Assembly: GCA_032622095.1 (NCBI GenBank)
Contig: CP136061.1
Span: 4,086,505-4,150,504, forward strand
DNA length: 64,000 nt
DNA from: Siphonodentalium dalli
Taxonomy: Eukaryota; Mollusca; Scaphopoda; Gadilida; Siphonodentaliidae
Direction of reading: 5' to 3'
In this document: positions 43,861 to 59,879 of the stretch, piece after piece
How the letters are laid out: the number at the start of each line of letters is the position of its first letter
Position numbering within the stretch: the stretch's first letter is position 1
Program-made: the position numbers and the translations under genes
Notes under the pieces: model-generated
Told to the model about the DNA's origin: nothing
The model's database searches: none
Seen by the model: the letters and a program-made list of their open reading frames with translations, nothing else

Positions 43861-45412
43861 TCTTATAGGTATGTATTATCAATATGTCACCGTCCTTATG
43901 TCAGTCTTATAGGTATGTATTATCAATATGTCATCGTCCTTATGTGAGTCTTATAGGTATGTATTATCAATATGCCACCGTCCTTATGTGTGTCTTATAG
44001 GTATGTATTATCAATATGTCACCGTCCTTATGTGTGTCTTATAGGTATGTATTATCAATATGTCATCGTCCTTATGTGAGTCTTATAGGTATGTATTATC
44101 AATATGCCACCGTCCTTATGTGTGTCTTATAGGTATGTATTATCAATATGCCACCGTCCTTATGTGTGTCTTATAGGTATGTATTATCAATATGTCACCG
44201 TCCTTATGTGTGTCTTATAGGTATGTATTATCAATATGTCACCGTCCTTATGTGTGTCTTATAGGTATGTATTATCAATATGTCACCGTCCTTATGTGTG
44301 TCTTATAGGTATGTATTATCAATATGCCACCGTCCTTATGTGTGTCTTATAGGTATGTATTAGCAATATGCCACCGTCCTTATGTGTGTCTTATAGGTAT
44401 GTATTATCAATATGCCACCTTCCTTATGTGTGTCTTATAGGTATGTATTATCAATATGTCACCGTCCTTATGTGAGTCTTATAGGTATGTATTATCAATA
44501 TGTCACCGTCCTTATGTGTGTCTTATAGGTATGTATTATCAATATGTCACCGTCCTTATGTGTGTCTTATAGGTATGTATTATCAATATGTCACCGTCCT
44601 TATGTGAGTCTTATAGGTATGTATTATCAATATGTCACCGTCCTTATGTCAGTCTTATAGGTATGTATTATCAATATGTCACCGTCCTTATGTGTGTCTT
44701 ATAGGTATGTATTATCAATATGTCACCGTCCTTATGTCAGTCTTATAGGTATGTATTATCAATATGTCACCGTCCTTATGTGTGTCTTATAGGTATGTAT
44801 TATCAATATGTCACCGTCCTTATGTCAGTCTTATAGGTATGTATTATCAATATGTCACCGTCCTTATGTGTGTCTTATAGGTATGTATTATCAATATGTC
44901 ACCGTCCTTATGTCAGTCTTATAGGTATGTATTATCAATATGTCATCGTCCTTATGTGAGTCTTATAGGTATGTATTATCAATATGCCACCGTCCTTATG
45001 TGTGTCTTATAGGTATGTATTATCAATATGTCACCGTCCTTATGTGTGTCTTATAGGTATGTATTATCAATATGTCATCGTCCTTATGTGAGTCTTATAG
45101 GTATGTATTATCAATATGCCACCGTCCTTATGTGTGTCTTATAGGTATGTATTATCAATATGCCACCGTCCTTATGTGTGTCTTATAGGTATGTATTATC
45201 AATATGTCACCGTCCTTATGTGTGTCTTATAGGTATGTATTATCAATATGTCACCGTCCTTATGTGTGTCTTATAGGTATGTATTATCAATATGTCACCG
45301 TCCTTATGTGTGTCTTATAGGTATGTATTATCAATATGCCACCGTCCTTATGTGTGTCTTATAGGTATGTATTAGCAATATGCCACCGTCCTTATGTGTG
45401 TCTTATAGGTAT
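43861..45412 (+). repeat. 1012-bp duplication within the 44-bp satellite
   Basis: About 43861-44400 and 44873-45412 match, including rare TCATCG units (43931 and 44943; 44063 and 45075) and rare TAGCAATATG units (44361 and 45373). 1012 is exactly 23 units. Confidence 0.85.
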
Positions 45413-46519
45413 GTATTAGCAATATGCCACCGTCCTTATGTGAGTCTTATAGGTATGCATTATCAATATGCCACCGTCCTTATGTCAGTCTTATAGGTAT
45501 GTATTATCAATATGTCACCGTCCTTATGTCAGTCTTATAGGTATGTATTATCAATATGTCACCGTCCTTATGTGTGTCTTATAGGTATGTATTATCAATA
45601 TGTCACCGTCCTTATGTCAGTCTTATAGGTATGTATTATCAATATGTCACCGTCCTTATGTCAGTCTTATAGGTATGTATTATCAATATGTCACCGTCCT
45701 TATGTCAGTCTTATAGGTATGTATTATCAATATGTCACCGTCCTTATGTCAGTCTTATAGGTATGTATTATCAATATGTCATCGTCCTTATGTGAGTCTT
45801 ATAGGTATGTATTATCAATATGTCACCGTCCTTATGTCAGTCTTATAGGTATGTATTATCAATATGTCACCGTCCTTATGTCAGTCTTATAGGTATGTAT
45901 TATCAATATGCCACCTTCCTTATGTGAGTCTTATAGGTATGTATTATCAATATGTCACCGTCCTTATGTGAGTCTTATAGGTATGTATTATCAATATCCA
46001 CCGTCCTTATGTGAGTCTTATAGGTATGTATTATCAATATGCCACCGTCCTTATGTCAGTCTTATAGGTATGTATTATCAATATGTCACCTTCCTTATGT
46101 GAGTCTTATAGGTATGTATTATCAATATGTCACCGTCCTTATGTGAGTCTTATAGGTATGTATTATCAATATCCACCGTCCTTATGTGAGTCTTATAGGT
46201 ATGTATTATCAATATGCCACCGTCCTTATGTGAGTCTTATAGGTATGTATTATCAATATGTCACCGTCCTCATGTGTGTCTTATAGGTATGTATTATCAA
46301 TATGCCACCGTCCTTATGTCAGTCTTATAGGTATGTATTATCAATATGTCACCGTCCTTATGTCAGTCTTATAGGTATGTATTATCAATATGTCACCGTC
46401 CTTATGTGAGTCTTATAGGTATGTATTATCAATATGTCACCGTCCTTATGTGTGTCTTATAGGTATGTATTATCAATATGTCACCGTCCTTATGTCAGTC
46501 TTATAGGTATGTATTATCA

Positions 46520-47893
46520 ATATGTCACCTTCCTTATGTCAGTCTTATAGGTATGTATTATCAATATGTCACCGTCCTTATGTGTGTCTTATAGGTATGT
46601 ATTATCAATATGTCACCGTCCTTATGTCAGTCTTATAGGTATGTATTATCAATATGTCACCGTCCTTATGTGAGTCTTATAGGTATGTATTATCAATATG
46701 CCACCGTCCTTATGTGAGTCTTATAGGTATGTATTATCAATATGTCACCGTCCTTATGTGAGTCTTATAGGTATGTATTATCAATATGTCACCGGCCTTA
46801 TGTGAGTCTTATAGGTATGTATTATCAATATCCACCGACCTTATGTGAGTCTTATAGGTATGTATTATCAATATGCCACCTTCCTTATGTGAGTCTTATA
46901 TGTATGTATTATCAATATGTCACCGTCCTTATGTGAGTCTTATATGTATGTATTATCAATATGCCACCTTCCTTATGTGAGTCTTATAGGTATGTATTAT
47001 CAATATGTCACCGTCCTTATGTGTGTCTTATAGGTATGTATTATCAATATGTCACCGTCCTTATGTCAGTCTTATAGGTATGTATTATCAATATGTCACC
47101 GTCCTTATGTGAGTCTTATAGGTATGTATTATCAATATGTCACCGTCCTTATGTGAGTCTTATAGGTATGTATTATCAATATGTCACCGTCCTTATGTGA
47201 GTCTTATAGGTATGTATTATCAATATGTCACCTTCCTTATGTCAGTCTTATAGGTATGTATTATCAATATGTCACCGTCCTTATGTGTGTCTTATAGGTA
47301 TGTATTATCAATATGTCACCGTCCTTATGTCAGTCTTATAGGTATGTATTATCAATATGTCACCGTCCTTATGTGAGTCTTATAGGTATGTATTATCAAT
47401 ATGCCACCGTCCTTATGTGAGTCTTATAGGTATGTATTATCAATATGTCACCGTCCTTATGTGAGTCTTATAGGTATGTATTATCAATATGTCACCGGCC
47501 TTATGTGAGTCTTATAGGTATGTATTATCAATATCCACCGACCTTATGTGAGTCTTATAGGTATGTATTATCAATATGCCACCTTCCTTATGTGAGTCTT
47601 ATATGTATGTATTATCAATATGTCACCGTCCTTATGTGAGTCTTATATGTATGTATTATCAATATGCCACCTTCCTTATGTGAGTCTTATAGGTATGTAT
47701 TATCAATATGTCACCGTCCTTATGTGTGTCTTATAGGTATGTATTATCAATATGTCACCGTCCTTATGTCAGTCTTATAGGTATGTATTATCAATATGTC
47801 ACCGTCCTTATGTGAGTCTTATAGGTATGTATTATCAATATGTCACCGTCCTTATGTGAGTCTTATAGGTATGTATTATCAATATGTCACCGT
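46520..47893 (+). repeat. 703-bp duplication within the 44-bp satellite
   Basis: About 46520-47190 and 47223-47893 match, sharing a CCGGCC unit, a 43-bp ATCCACCGACC unit and two TTATATGTATG units. 703 equals 16 units minus one base. Confidence 0.85.
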
Positions 47894-50800
47894 CCTTATG
47901 TGTGTCTTATAGGTATGTATTATCAATATGTCACCGTCCTTATGTCAGTCTTATAGGTATGTATTATCAATATGTCACCTTCCTTATGTCAGTCTTATAG
48001 GTATGTATTATCAATATGTCACCGTCCTTATGTGAGTCTTATAGGTATGTATTATCAATATGTCACCGTCCTTATGTGAGTCTTATAGGTATGTATTATC
48101 AATATGCCACCGTCCTTATGTGAGTCTTATAGGTATGTATTATCAATATGTCACCGTCCTTATGTGAGTCTTATAGGTATGTATTATCAATATGTCACCG
48201 TCCTTATGTGTGTCTTATAGGTATGTATTATCAATATGCACCGTCCTTATGTCAGTCTTATAGGTATGTATTATCAATATGTCACCGTCCTTATGTGAGT
48301 CTTATAGGTATGTATTATCAATATGTCACCGTCCTTATGTGAGTCTTATAGGTATGTATTATCAATATGTCACCGTCCTTATGTCAGTCTTATAGGTATG
48401 TATTATCAATATGTCACCGTCCTTATGTGAGTCTTATAGGTATGTATTATCAATATGTCACCGTCCTTATGTGTGTCTTATAGGTATGTATTATCAATAT
48501 GTCACCGTCCTTATGTCAGTCTTATAGGTATGTATTATCAATATGTCACCGTCCTTATGTGAGTCTTATAGGTATGTATTATCAATATGTCACCGTCCTT
48601 ATGTGAGTCTTATAGGTATGTATTATCAATATGTCACCGTCCTTATGTCAGTCTTATAGGTATGTATTATCAATATGTCACCGTCCTTATGTCAGTCTTA
48701 TAGGTATGTATTATCAATATGTCACCGTCCTTATGTCAGTCTTATAGGTATGCATTATCAATATGTCACCGTCCTTATGTGAGTCTTATAGGTATGTATT
48801 ATCAATATGTCACCGTCCTTATGTCAGTCTTATAGGTATGGATTATCAATATGTCACCGTCCTTATGTCAGTCTTATAGGTATGTATTATCAATATGTCA
48901 CCGTCCTTATGTGAGTCTTATAGGTATGTATTATCAATATGTCACCGTCCTTATGTGAGTCTTATAGGTATGTATTATCAATATGCCACCGTCCTTATGT
49001 CAGTCTTATAGGTATGTATTAGCAATATGTCACCGTCCTTATGTCAGTCTTATATGTATGCATTATCAATATGTCACCGTCCTTATGTCAGTCTTATAGG
49101 TATGTATTATCAATATGTCACCTTCCTTATGTGAGTCTTATAGGTATGTATTATCAATATGTCACCTTCCTTATGTGTGTCCTATAGGTATGTATTATCA
49201 ATATACACCTTCCTTATGTGTGTCCTATAGGTATGTATTATCAATATGTCACCGTCCTTATGTGAGTCTTATAGGTATGTATTATCAATATGTCACCGTC
49301 CTTATGTGAGTCTTATAGGTATGTATTATCAATATGTCACCGTCCTTATGTGTGTCTTATAGGTATGTATTATCAATATGCCACCGTCCTTATGTGTGTC
49401 TTATAGGTATGTATTATCAATATGCCACCGTCCTTATGTGTGTCTTATAGGTATACATTATCAATATGTCACCTTCCTTATGTCAGTCTTATAGGTATGT
49501 ATTATCAATATGTCACCTTCCTTATGTCAGTCTTATAGGTATGTATTATCAATATGCCACCGTCCTTATGTCAGTCTTATAGGTATGCATTATCAATATG
49601 CCACCGTCCTTATGTGTGTCTTATAGGTATGTATTATCAATATGTCACCGTCCTTATGTGAGTCTTATAGGTATGTATTATCAATATACACCTTCCTTAT
49701 GTGTGTCTTATAGGTATGTATTATCAATATGCCACCGTCCTTATGTGAGTCTTATAGGTATGTATTATCAATATGTCACCGTCCTTATGTCAGTCTTATA
49801 GGTATGTATTATCAATATGTCACCGTCCTTATGTGAGTCTTATAGGTATGTATTATCAATATGTCACCGTCCTTATGTGTGTCTTATAGGTATGTATTAT
49901 CAATATGTCACCGTCCTTATGTGAGTCTTATAGGTATGTATTATCAATATGTCACCGTCCTTATGTGAGTCTTATAGGTATGTATTATCAATATGCCACC
50001 GTCCTTATGTGTGTCTTATAGGTATGTATTATCAATATGTCACCGTCCTTATGTCAGTCTTATAGGTATGTATTATCAATATGCCACCGTCCTTATGTGA
50101 GTCTTATAGGTATGTATTATCAATATGTCACCGTCCTTATGTCAGTCTTATAGGTATGTATTATCAATATACACCGTCCTTATGTGTGTCTTATAGGTAT
50201 GTATTATCAATATGCCACCGTCCTTATGTCTGTCTTATAGGTATGTATTATCAATATGTCACCGTCCTTATGTCAGTCTTATAGGTATGTATTATCAATA
50301 TGTCACCTTCCTTATGTGAGTCTTATAGGTATGTATTATCAATATGCCACCGTCCTTATGTCTGTCTTATAGGTATGTATTATCAATATGTCACCGTCCT
50401 TATGTCAGTCTTATAGGTATGTATTATCAATATGTCACCGTCCTTATGTGTGTCTTATAGGTATGTATTATCAATATGTCACCGTCCTTATGTCAGTCTT
50501 ATAGGTATGTATTATCAATATGCCACCGTCCTTATGTCTGTCTTATAGGTATGTATTATCAATATGTCACCGTCCTTATGTGAGTCTTATAGGTATGTAT
50601 TATCAATATGTCACCGTCCTTATGTCAGTCTTATAGGTATGTATTATCAATATGTCACCGTCCTTATGTGAGTCCTATAGGTATGTATTATCAATATCCA
50701 CCGTCCTTATGTGTGTCTTATAGGTATGTATTATCAATATGCCACCGTCCTTATGTGAGTCTTATAGGTATGTATTATCAATATGTCACCGGCCTTATGT

Positions 50801-53800
50801 CAGTCTTATAGGTATGTATTATCAATATGTCACCGTCCTTATGTGAGTCTTATAGGTATGTATTATCAATATGTCACCGTCCTTATGTGAGTCTTATAGG
50901 TATACATTATCAATATGTCACCGGCCTTATGTCAGTCTTATAGGTATGTATTATCAATATGTCACCGTCCTTATGTGAGTCTTATAGGTATGTATTATCA
51001 ATATGTCACCGTCCTTATGTGAGTCTTATAGGTATGTATTATCAATATGCCACCGTCCTTATGTCTGTCTTATAGGTATGTATTATCAATATGCCACCTT
51101 CCTTATGTCAGTCTTATAGGTATGTATTATCAATATGTCACCGTCCTTATGTGAGTCTTATAGGTATACATTATCAATATGTCACCTTCCTTATGTGAGT
51201 CTTATAGGTATGTATTATCAATATGTCACCGGCCTTATGTGAGTCTTATAGGTATGTATTATCAATATGTCACCTTCCTTATGTGAGTCTTATAGGTATG
51301 TATTATCAATATGTCACCGGCCTTATGTGAGTCTTATAGGTATGTATTATCAATATGCCACCGTCCTTATGTCAGTCTTATAGGTATGTATTATCAATAT
51401 GCCACCGTCCTTATGTCTGTCTTATAGGTATGTATTATCAATATGTCACCTTCCTTATGTGAGTCTTATAGGTATGTATTATCAATATGTCACCTTCCTT
51501 ATGTGAGTCTTATAGGTATGTATTATCAATATGCCACCGTCCTTATGTGAGTCTTATAGGTATGTATTATCAATATCCACCGTCCTTATGTCAGTCTTAT
51601 AGGTATGTATTATCAATATGTCACCTTCCTTATGTGAGTCTTATAGGTATGCATTATAAATATGTCACCTTCCTTATGTCAGTCTTATAGGTATGTATTA
51701 TCAATATCCACCGTCCTTATGTGTGTCTTATAGGTATGTATTATCAATATGCCACCGTCCTTATGTCAGTCTTATAGGTATGTATTATCAATATGTCACC
51801 GTCCTTATGTCAGTCTTATAGGTATGTATTATCAATATGCCACCTTCCTTATGTGAGTCTTATAGGTATGTATTATCAATATGTCACCGTCCTTATGTGT
51901 GTCTTATAGGTATGTATTATCAATATGTCACCTTCCTTATGTGAGTCTTATAGGTATGTATTATCAATATGTCACCGTCCTTATGTGTGTCTTATAGGTA
52001 TGTATTATCAATATGTCACCGTCCTTATGTCAGTCTTATAGGTATGTATTATCAATATGTCACCGTCCTTATGTCAGTCTTATAGGTATGCATTATCAAT
52101 ATGTCACCGTCCTTATGTCAGTCTTATAGGTATGTATTATCAATATCCACCGTCCTTATGTGAGTCTTATAGGTATGTATTATCAATATGCCACCTTCCT
52201 TATGTCAGTCTTATAGGTATGTATTATCAATATGCCACCGTCCTTATGTGTGTCTTATAGGTATGTATTATCAATATGTCACCGTCCTTATGTGAGTCTT
52301 ATAGGTATGTATTATCAATATGCCACCGTCCTTATGTGTGTCTTATATGTATGTATTATCAATATGTCACCGTCCTTATGTGTGTCTTATATGTATGTAT
52401 TATCAATATGCCACCGTCCTTATGTGAGTCTTATAGGTATGTATTATCAATATGTCACCGTCCTTATGTGAGTCTTATAGGTATGTATTATCAATATACA
52501 CCGTCCTTATGTCAGTCTTATAGGTATGTATTATCAATATGTCACCGTCCTTATGTCAGTCTTATAGGTATGTATTATCAATATGTCACCGTCCTTATGT
52601 GTGTCTTATATGTATGTATTATCAATATGTCACCGTCCTTATGTGTGTCTTATATGTATGTATTATCAATATGTCACCGTCCTTATGTGTGTCTTATATG
52701 TATGTATTATCAATATGCCACCGTCCTTATGTGAGTCTTATAGGTATGTATTATCAATATGCCACCGTCCTTATGTGTGTCTTATAGGTATGCATTATCA
52801 ATATGTCACCGTCCTTATGTGAGTCTTATAGGTATGTATTATCAATATGCCACCGTCCTTATGTGTGTCTTATAGGTATGTATTATCAATATGTCACCGT
52901 CCTTATGTCAGTCTTATAGGTATGTATTATCAATATCCACCGTCCTTATGTGAGTCTTATAGGTATGTATTATCAATATGCCACCTTCCTTATGTGTGTC
53001 TTATAGGTATGTATTATCAATATGTCACCGTCCTTATGTCAGTCTTATAGGTATGTATTATCAATATCCACCGTCCTTATGTGAGTCTTATAGGTATGTA
53101 TTATCAATATGCCACCGTCCTTATGTGAGTCTTATAGGTATGTATTATCAATATCCACCGTCCTTATGTCAGTCTTATAGGTATGTATTATCAATATGCA
53201 CCGTCCTTATGTGAGTCTTATAGGTATGTATTATCAATATGTCACCGTCCTTATGTGAGTCTTATAGGTATGTATTATCAATATCCACCGTCCTTATGTG
53301 AGTCTTATAGGTATGTATTATCAATATGTCACCGTCCTTATGTGAGTCTTATAGGTATGTATTATCAATATGCCACCGTCCTTATGTCTGTCTTATAGGT
53401 ATGTATTATCAATATGCCACCGTCCTTATGTCAGTCTTATAGGTATGTATTATCAATATGTCACCGTCCTTATGTCAGTATTATAGGTATGTATTATCAA
53501 TATGTCACCGTCCTTATGTGAGTCTTATAGGTATGTATTATCAATATGTCACCGTCCTTATGTGAGTCTTATAGGTATGTATTATCAATATGCCACCTTC
53601 CTTATGTGTGTCTTATAGGTATACATTATCAATATACACCGTCCTTATGTGTGTCTTATAGGTATGTATTATCAATATGTCACCGTCCTTATGTGTGTCT
53701 TATAGGTATGTATTATCAATATGTCACCGTCCTTATGTGTGTCTTATAGGTATGTATTATCAATATCCACCGTCCTTATGTCAGTCTTATAGGTATGTAT

Positions 53801-54664
53801 TATCAATATGCCACCTTCCTTATGTCAGTCTTATAGGTATGTATTATCAATATGTCACCGTCCTTATGTGAGTCTTATAGGTATGTATTATCAATATGTC
53901 ACCGTCCTTATGTGTGTCTTATAGGTATGTATTATCAATATGTCACCGTCCTTATGTGAGTCTTATAGGTATGTATTATCAATATGTCACCGTCCTTATG
54001 TCAGTCTTATAGGTATGTATTATCAATATGTCACCGTCCTTATGTCAGTCTTATAGGTATGTATTATCAATATGTCACCGTCCTTATGTGAGTCTTATAG
54101 GTATGTATTATCAATATGCCACCTTCCTTATGTGAGTCTTATAGGTATGTATTATCAATATGTCACCGTCCTTATGTGAGTCTTATAGGTATGTATTATC
54201 AATATGTCACCGTCCTTATGTCAGTCTTATAGGTATGTATTATCAATATGTCACCGTCCTTATGTGAGTCTTATAGGTATGTATTATCAATATGCCACCT
54301 TCCTTATGTGAGTCTTATAGGTATGTATTATCAATATGTCACCGTCCTTATGTCAGTCTTATAGGTATGTATTATCAATATGCCACCTTCCTTATGTGAG
54401 TCTTATAGGTATGTATTATCAATATGTCACCGTCCTTATGTCAGTCTTATAGGTATGTATTATCAATATGCCACCTTCCTTATGTGAGTCTTATAGGTAT
54501 GTATTATCAATATGTCACCGTCCTTATGTGTGTCTTATAGGTATGTATTATCAATATGCCACCTTCCTTATGTGAGTCTTATAGGTATGTATTATCAATA
54601 TGTCACCGTCCTTATGTCAGTCTTATAGGTATGTATTATCAATATGCCACCTTCCTTATGTGAG

Positions 54665-55438
54665 TCTTATAGGTATGTATTATCAATATGTCACCGTCCT
54701 TATGTGTGTCTTATAGGTATGTATTATCAATATGCCACCTTCCTTATGTGAGTCTTATAGGTATGTATTATCAATATGTCACCGTCCTTATGTCAGTCTT
54801 ATAGGTATGTATTATCAATATGTCACCGTCCTTATGTGTGTCTTATAGGTATGTATTATCAATATGCCACCTTCCTTATGTGAGTCTTATAGGTATGTAT
54901 TATCAATATGTCACCGTCCTTATGTCAGTCTTATAGGTATGTATTATCAATATGCCACCGTCCTTATGTGAGTCTTATAGGTATGTATTATCAATATGCC
55001 ACCTTCCTTATGTGAGTCTTATAGGTATGTATTATCAATATGCCACCTTCCTTATGTGAGTCTTATAGGTATGTATTATCAATATGTCACCGTCCTTATG
55101 TCAGTCTTATAGGTATGTATTATCAATATGTCACCGTCCTTATGTGTGTCTTATAGGTATGTATTATCAATATGCCACCTTCCTTATGTGAGTCTTATAG
55201 GTATGTATTATCAATATGTCACCGTCCTTATGTCAGTCTTATAGGTATGTATTATCAATATGTCACCGTCCTTATGTGTGTCTTATAGGTATGTATTATC
55301 AATATGCCACCTTCCTTATGTGAGTCTTATAGGTATGTATTATCAATATGTCACCGTCCTTATGTCAGTCTTATAGGTATGTATTATCAATATGCCACCG
55401 TCCTTATGTGAGTCTTATAGGTATGTATTATCAATATG
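54665..55438 (+). repeat. 440-bp duplication and 88-bp dimer pattern
   Basis: 54665-54998 matches 55105-55438 at an offset of exactly ten units. Just before it (about 54285-54780), units alternate between CCTTCC/GTGAG and CGTCC/GTCAG or GTGTG types, an 88-bp dimer pattern. Confidence 0.75.
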
Positions 55439-58400
55439 CACCGTCCTTATGTGAGTCTTATAGGTATGCATTATCAATATGTCACCGTCCTTATGTGAGT
55501 CTTATAGGTATGTATTATCAATATGTCACCGTCCTTATGTGAGTCTTATAGGTATGTATTATCAATATGTCACCGTCCTTACGTGAGTCTTATAGGTATG
55601 TATTATCAATATGTCACCTTCCTTATGTGAGTCTTATAGGTATGTATTATCAATATGTCACCTTCCTTATGTCAGTCTTATAGGTATGCATTATCAATAT
55701 GTCACCTTCCTTATGTGAGTCTTATAGGTATGTATTATCAATATGTCACCTTCCTTATGTGAGTCTTATAGGTATGTATTATCAATATGTCACCGTCCTT
55801 ATGTGAGTCTTATAGGTATGTATTATCAATATGTCACCTTCCTTATGTGAGTCTTATAGGTATGTATTATCAATATGTCACCGTCCTTATGTCAGTCTTA
55901 TAGGTATGTATTATCAATATGTCACCGTCCTTATGTGAGTCTTATAGGTATGTATTATCAATATGTCACCGTCCTTATGTCAGTCTTATAGGTATGTATT
56001 ATCAATATGTCACCGTCCTTATGTGTGTCTTATAGGTATGTATTATCAATATGTCACCGTCCTTATGTCAGTCTTATAGGTATGTATTATCAATATCCAC
56101 CGTCCTTATGTCAGTCTTATAGGTATGTATTATCAATATGTCACCGTCCTTATGTGAGTCTTATAGGTATGTATTATCAATATGTCACCTTCCTTATGTC
56201 AGTCTTATAGGTATGCATTATCAATATGTCACCGTCCTTATGTGTGTCTTATAGGTATGTATTATCAATATCCACCGTCCTTATGTCAGTCTTATAGGTA
56301 TGTATTATCAATATGTCACCGTCCTTATGTGAGTCTTATAGGTATGTATTATCAATATGTCACCGTCCTTATGTGAGTCTTATAGGTATGTATTATCAAT
56401 ATGCCACCGTCCTTATGTCAGTCTTATAGGTATGTATTATCAATATGTCACCGTCCTTATGTGTGTCTTATAGGTATGTATTATCAATATGTCACCTTCC
56501 TTATGTGAGTCTTATAGGTATGTATTATCAATATGTCACCGTCCTTATGTGAGTCTTATAGGTATGTATTATCAATATGTCACCTTCCTTATGTGAGTCT
56601 TATAGGTATGTATTATCAATATGTCACCGTCCTTATGTGAGTCTTATAGGTATGTATTATCAATATGTCACCTTCCTTATGTGAGTCTTATAGGTATACA
56701 TTATCAATATGTCACCTTCCTTATGTGAGTCTTATAGGTATGTATTATCAATATGTCACCGTCCTTATGTCAGTCTTATAGGTATGTATTATCAATATGT
56801 CACCGTCCTTATGTGAGTCTTATAGGTATGTATTATCAATATGCCACCGTCCTTATGTCAGTCTTATAGGTATGTATTATCAATATGTCACCTTCCTTAT
56901 GTGAGTCTTATAGGTATACATTATCAATATGCCACCGTCCTTATGTGTGTCTTATAGGTATGTATTATCAATATGTCACCGTCCTTATGTCAGTCTTATA
57001 GGTATGTATTATCAATATGTCACCGTCCTTATGTGAGTCTTATAGGTATGTATTATCAATATGCCACCGTCCTTATGTCAGTCTTATAGGTATGTATTAT
57101 CAATATACACCGTCCTTATGTCAGTCTTATAGGTATGTATTATCAATATGTCACCGTCCTTATGTGAGTCTTATAGGTATGTATTATCAATATGCCACCG
57201 TCCTTATGTGTGTCTTATAGGTATGTATTATCAATATGTCACCGTCCTTATGTGAGTCTTATAGGTATGCATTATCAATATGTCACCTTCCTTATGTGAG
57301 TCTTATAGGTATGTATTATCAATATGTCACCGTCCTTATGTCAGTCTTATAGGTATGCATTATCAATATGTCACCTTCCTTATGTGAGTCTTATAGTTAT
57401 GTATTATCAATATGTCACCGTCCTTATGTGTGTCTTATAGGTATGTATTATCAATATGTCACCTTCCTTATGTGAGTCCTATAGGTATGTATTATCAATA
57501 TGTCACCGTCCTTATGTGAGTCTTATAGGTATGTATTATCAATATGTCACCGTCCTTATGTGAGTCTTATAGGTATGTATTATCAATATGTCACCGTCCT
57601 TATGTGTGTCTTATAGGTATGTATTATCAATATGCCACCTTCCTTATGTGTGTCTTATAGGTATGTATTATCAATATGTCACCTTCCTTATGTGAGTCTT
57701 ATAGGTATGCATTATCAATATGTCACCGTCCTTATGTCAGTCTTATAGGTATGTATTATCAATATGTCACCGTCCTTATGTGTGTCTTATAGGTATGTAT
57801 TATCAATATGTCACCGTCCTTATGTGAGTCTTATAGGTATGTATTATCAATATGTCACCGTCCTTATGTGAGTCTTATAGGTATGTATTATCAATATGTC
57901 ACCGTCCTTATGTGAGTCTTATAGGTATGTATTATCAATATCCACCGTCCTTATGTGAGTCTTATAGGTATGTATTATCAATATGTCACCGTCCTTATGT
58001 GAGTCTTATAGGTATGTATTATCAATATGTCACCGTCCTTATGTGTGTCTTATAGGTATGTATTATCAATATGCCACCTTCCTTATGTGTGTCTTATAGG
58101 TATGTATTATCAATATGTCACCTTCCTTATGTGAGTCTTATAGGTATGCATTATCAATATGCCACCGTCCTTATGTCAGTCTTATAGGTATGTATTATCA
58201 ATATGTCACCGTCCTTATGTGTGTCTTATAGGTATGTATTATCAATATGCCACCTTCCTTATGTGTGTCTTATAGGTATGTATTATCAATATGCCACCTT
58301 CCTTATGTGTGTCTTATAGGTATGTATTATCAATATGTCACCTTCCTTATGTGTGTCTTATAGGTATGTATTATCAATATGTCACCGTCCTTATGTCAGT

Positions 58401-59879
58401 CTTATAGGTATGTATTATCAATATGTCACCGTCCTTATGTCAGTCTTATAGGTATGTATTATCAATATGTCACCGTCCTTATGTCAGTCTTATAGGTATG
58501 TATTATCAATATGTCACCGTCCTTATGTGTGTCTTATAGGTATGTATTATCAATATGTCACCGTCCTTATGTGAGTCTTATAGGTATGCATTATCAATAT
58601 GTCACCGTCCTTATGTCAGTCTTATAGGTATGTATTATCAATATGTCACCTTCCTTATGTCAGTCTTATAGGTATGTATTATCAATATGCCACCGTCCTT
58701 ATGTGAGTCTTATAGGTATGCATTATCAATATGTCACCGTCCTTATGTCAGTCTTATAGGTATGTATTATCAATATGTCACCTTCCTTATGTCAGTCTTA
58801 TAGGTATGTATTATCAATATGTCACCTTCCTTATGTGAGTCTTATAGGTATGTATTATCAATATGTCACCTTCCTTATGTCAGTCTTATAGGTATGTATT
58901 ATCAATATGTCACCTTCCTTATGTGAGTCTTATAGGTATGTATTATCAATATGCCACCTTCCTTATGTGAGTCCTATAGGTATGTATTATCAATATGTCA
59001 CCGTCCTTATGTCAGTCTTATAGGTATGTATTATCAATATGTCACCGTCCTTATGTGAGTCTTATATGTATGTATTATCAATATGTCACCGTCCTTATGT
59101 GAGTCTTATAGGTATGTATTATCAATATGTCACCGTCCTTATGTGAGTCTTATAGGTATGTATTATCAATATGTCACCGTCCTTATGTGAGTCTTATAGG
59201 TATGTATTATCAATATGTCACCTTCCTTATGTCAGTCTTATAGGTATGTATTATCAATATGTCACCGTCCTTATGTGAGTCTTATAGGTATGTATTATCA
59301 ATATGTCACCGTCCTTATGTGAGTCTTATAGGTATGTATTATCAATATGTCACCGTCCTTATGTGAGTCTTATAGGTATGTATTATCAATATGTCACCGT
59401 CCTTATGTGAGTCTTATAGGTATGTATTATCAATATGTCACCGGCCTTATGTCAGTCTTATAGGTATGTATTATCAATATGTCACCGTCCTTATGTGAGT
59501 CTTATAGGTATGTATTATCAATATGTCACCGGCCTTATGTCAGTCTTATAGGTATGTATTATCAATATACACCGTCCTTATGTGAGTCTTATAGGTATGT
59601 ATTATCAATATGTCACCTTCCTTATGTGTGTCTTATAGGTATGTATTATCAATATGTCACCGTCCTTATGTCAGTCTTATAGGTATGTATTATCAATATG
59701 CACCGTCCTTATGTGTGTCTTATAGGTATGTATTATCAATATCCACCGTCCTTATGTCAGTCTTATAGGTATGTATTATCAATATGCCACCGTCCTTATG
59801 TCAGTCTTATAGGTATGTATTATCAATATGCCACCGTCCTTATGTGTGTCTTATAGGTATGTATTATCAATATGTCACC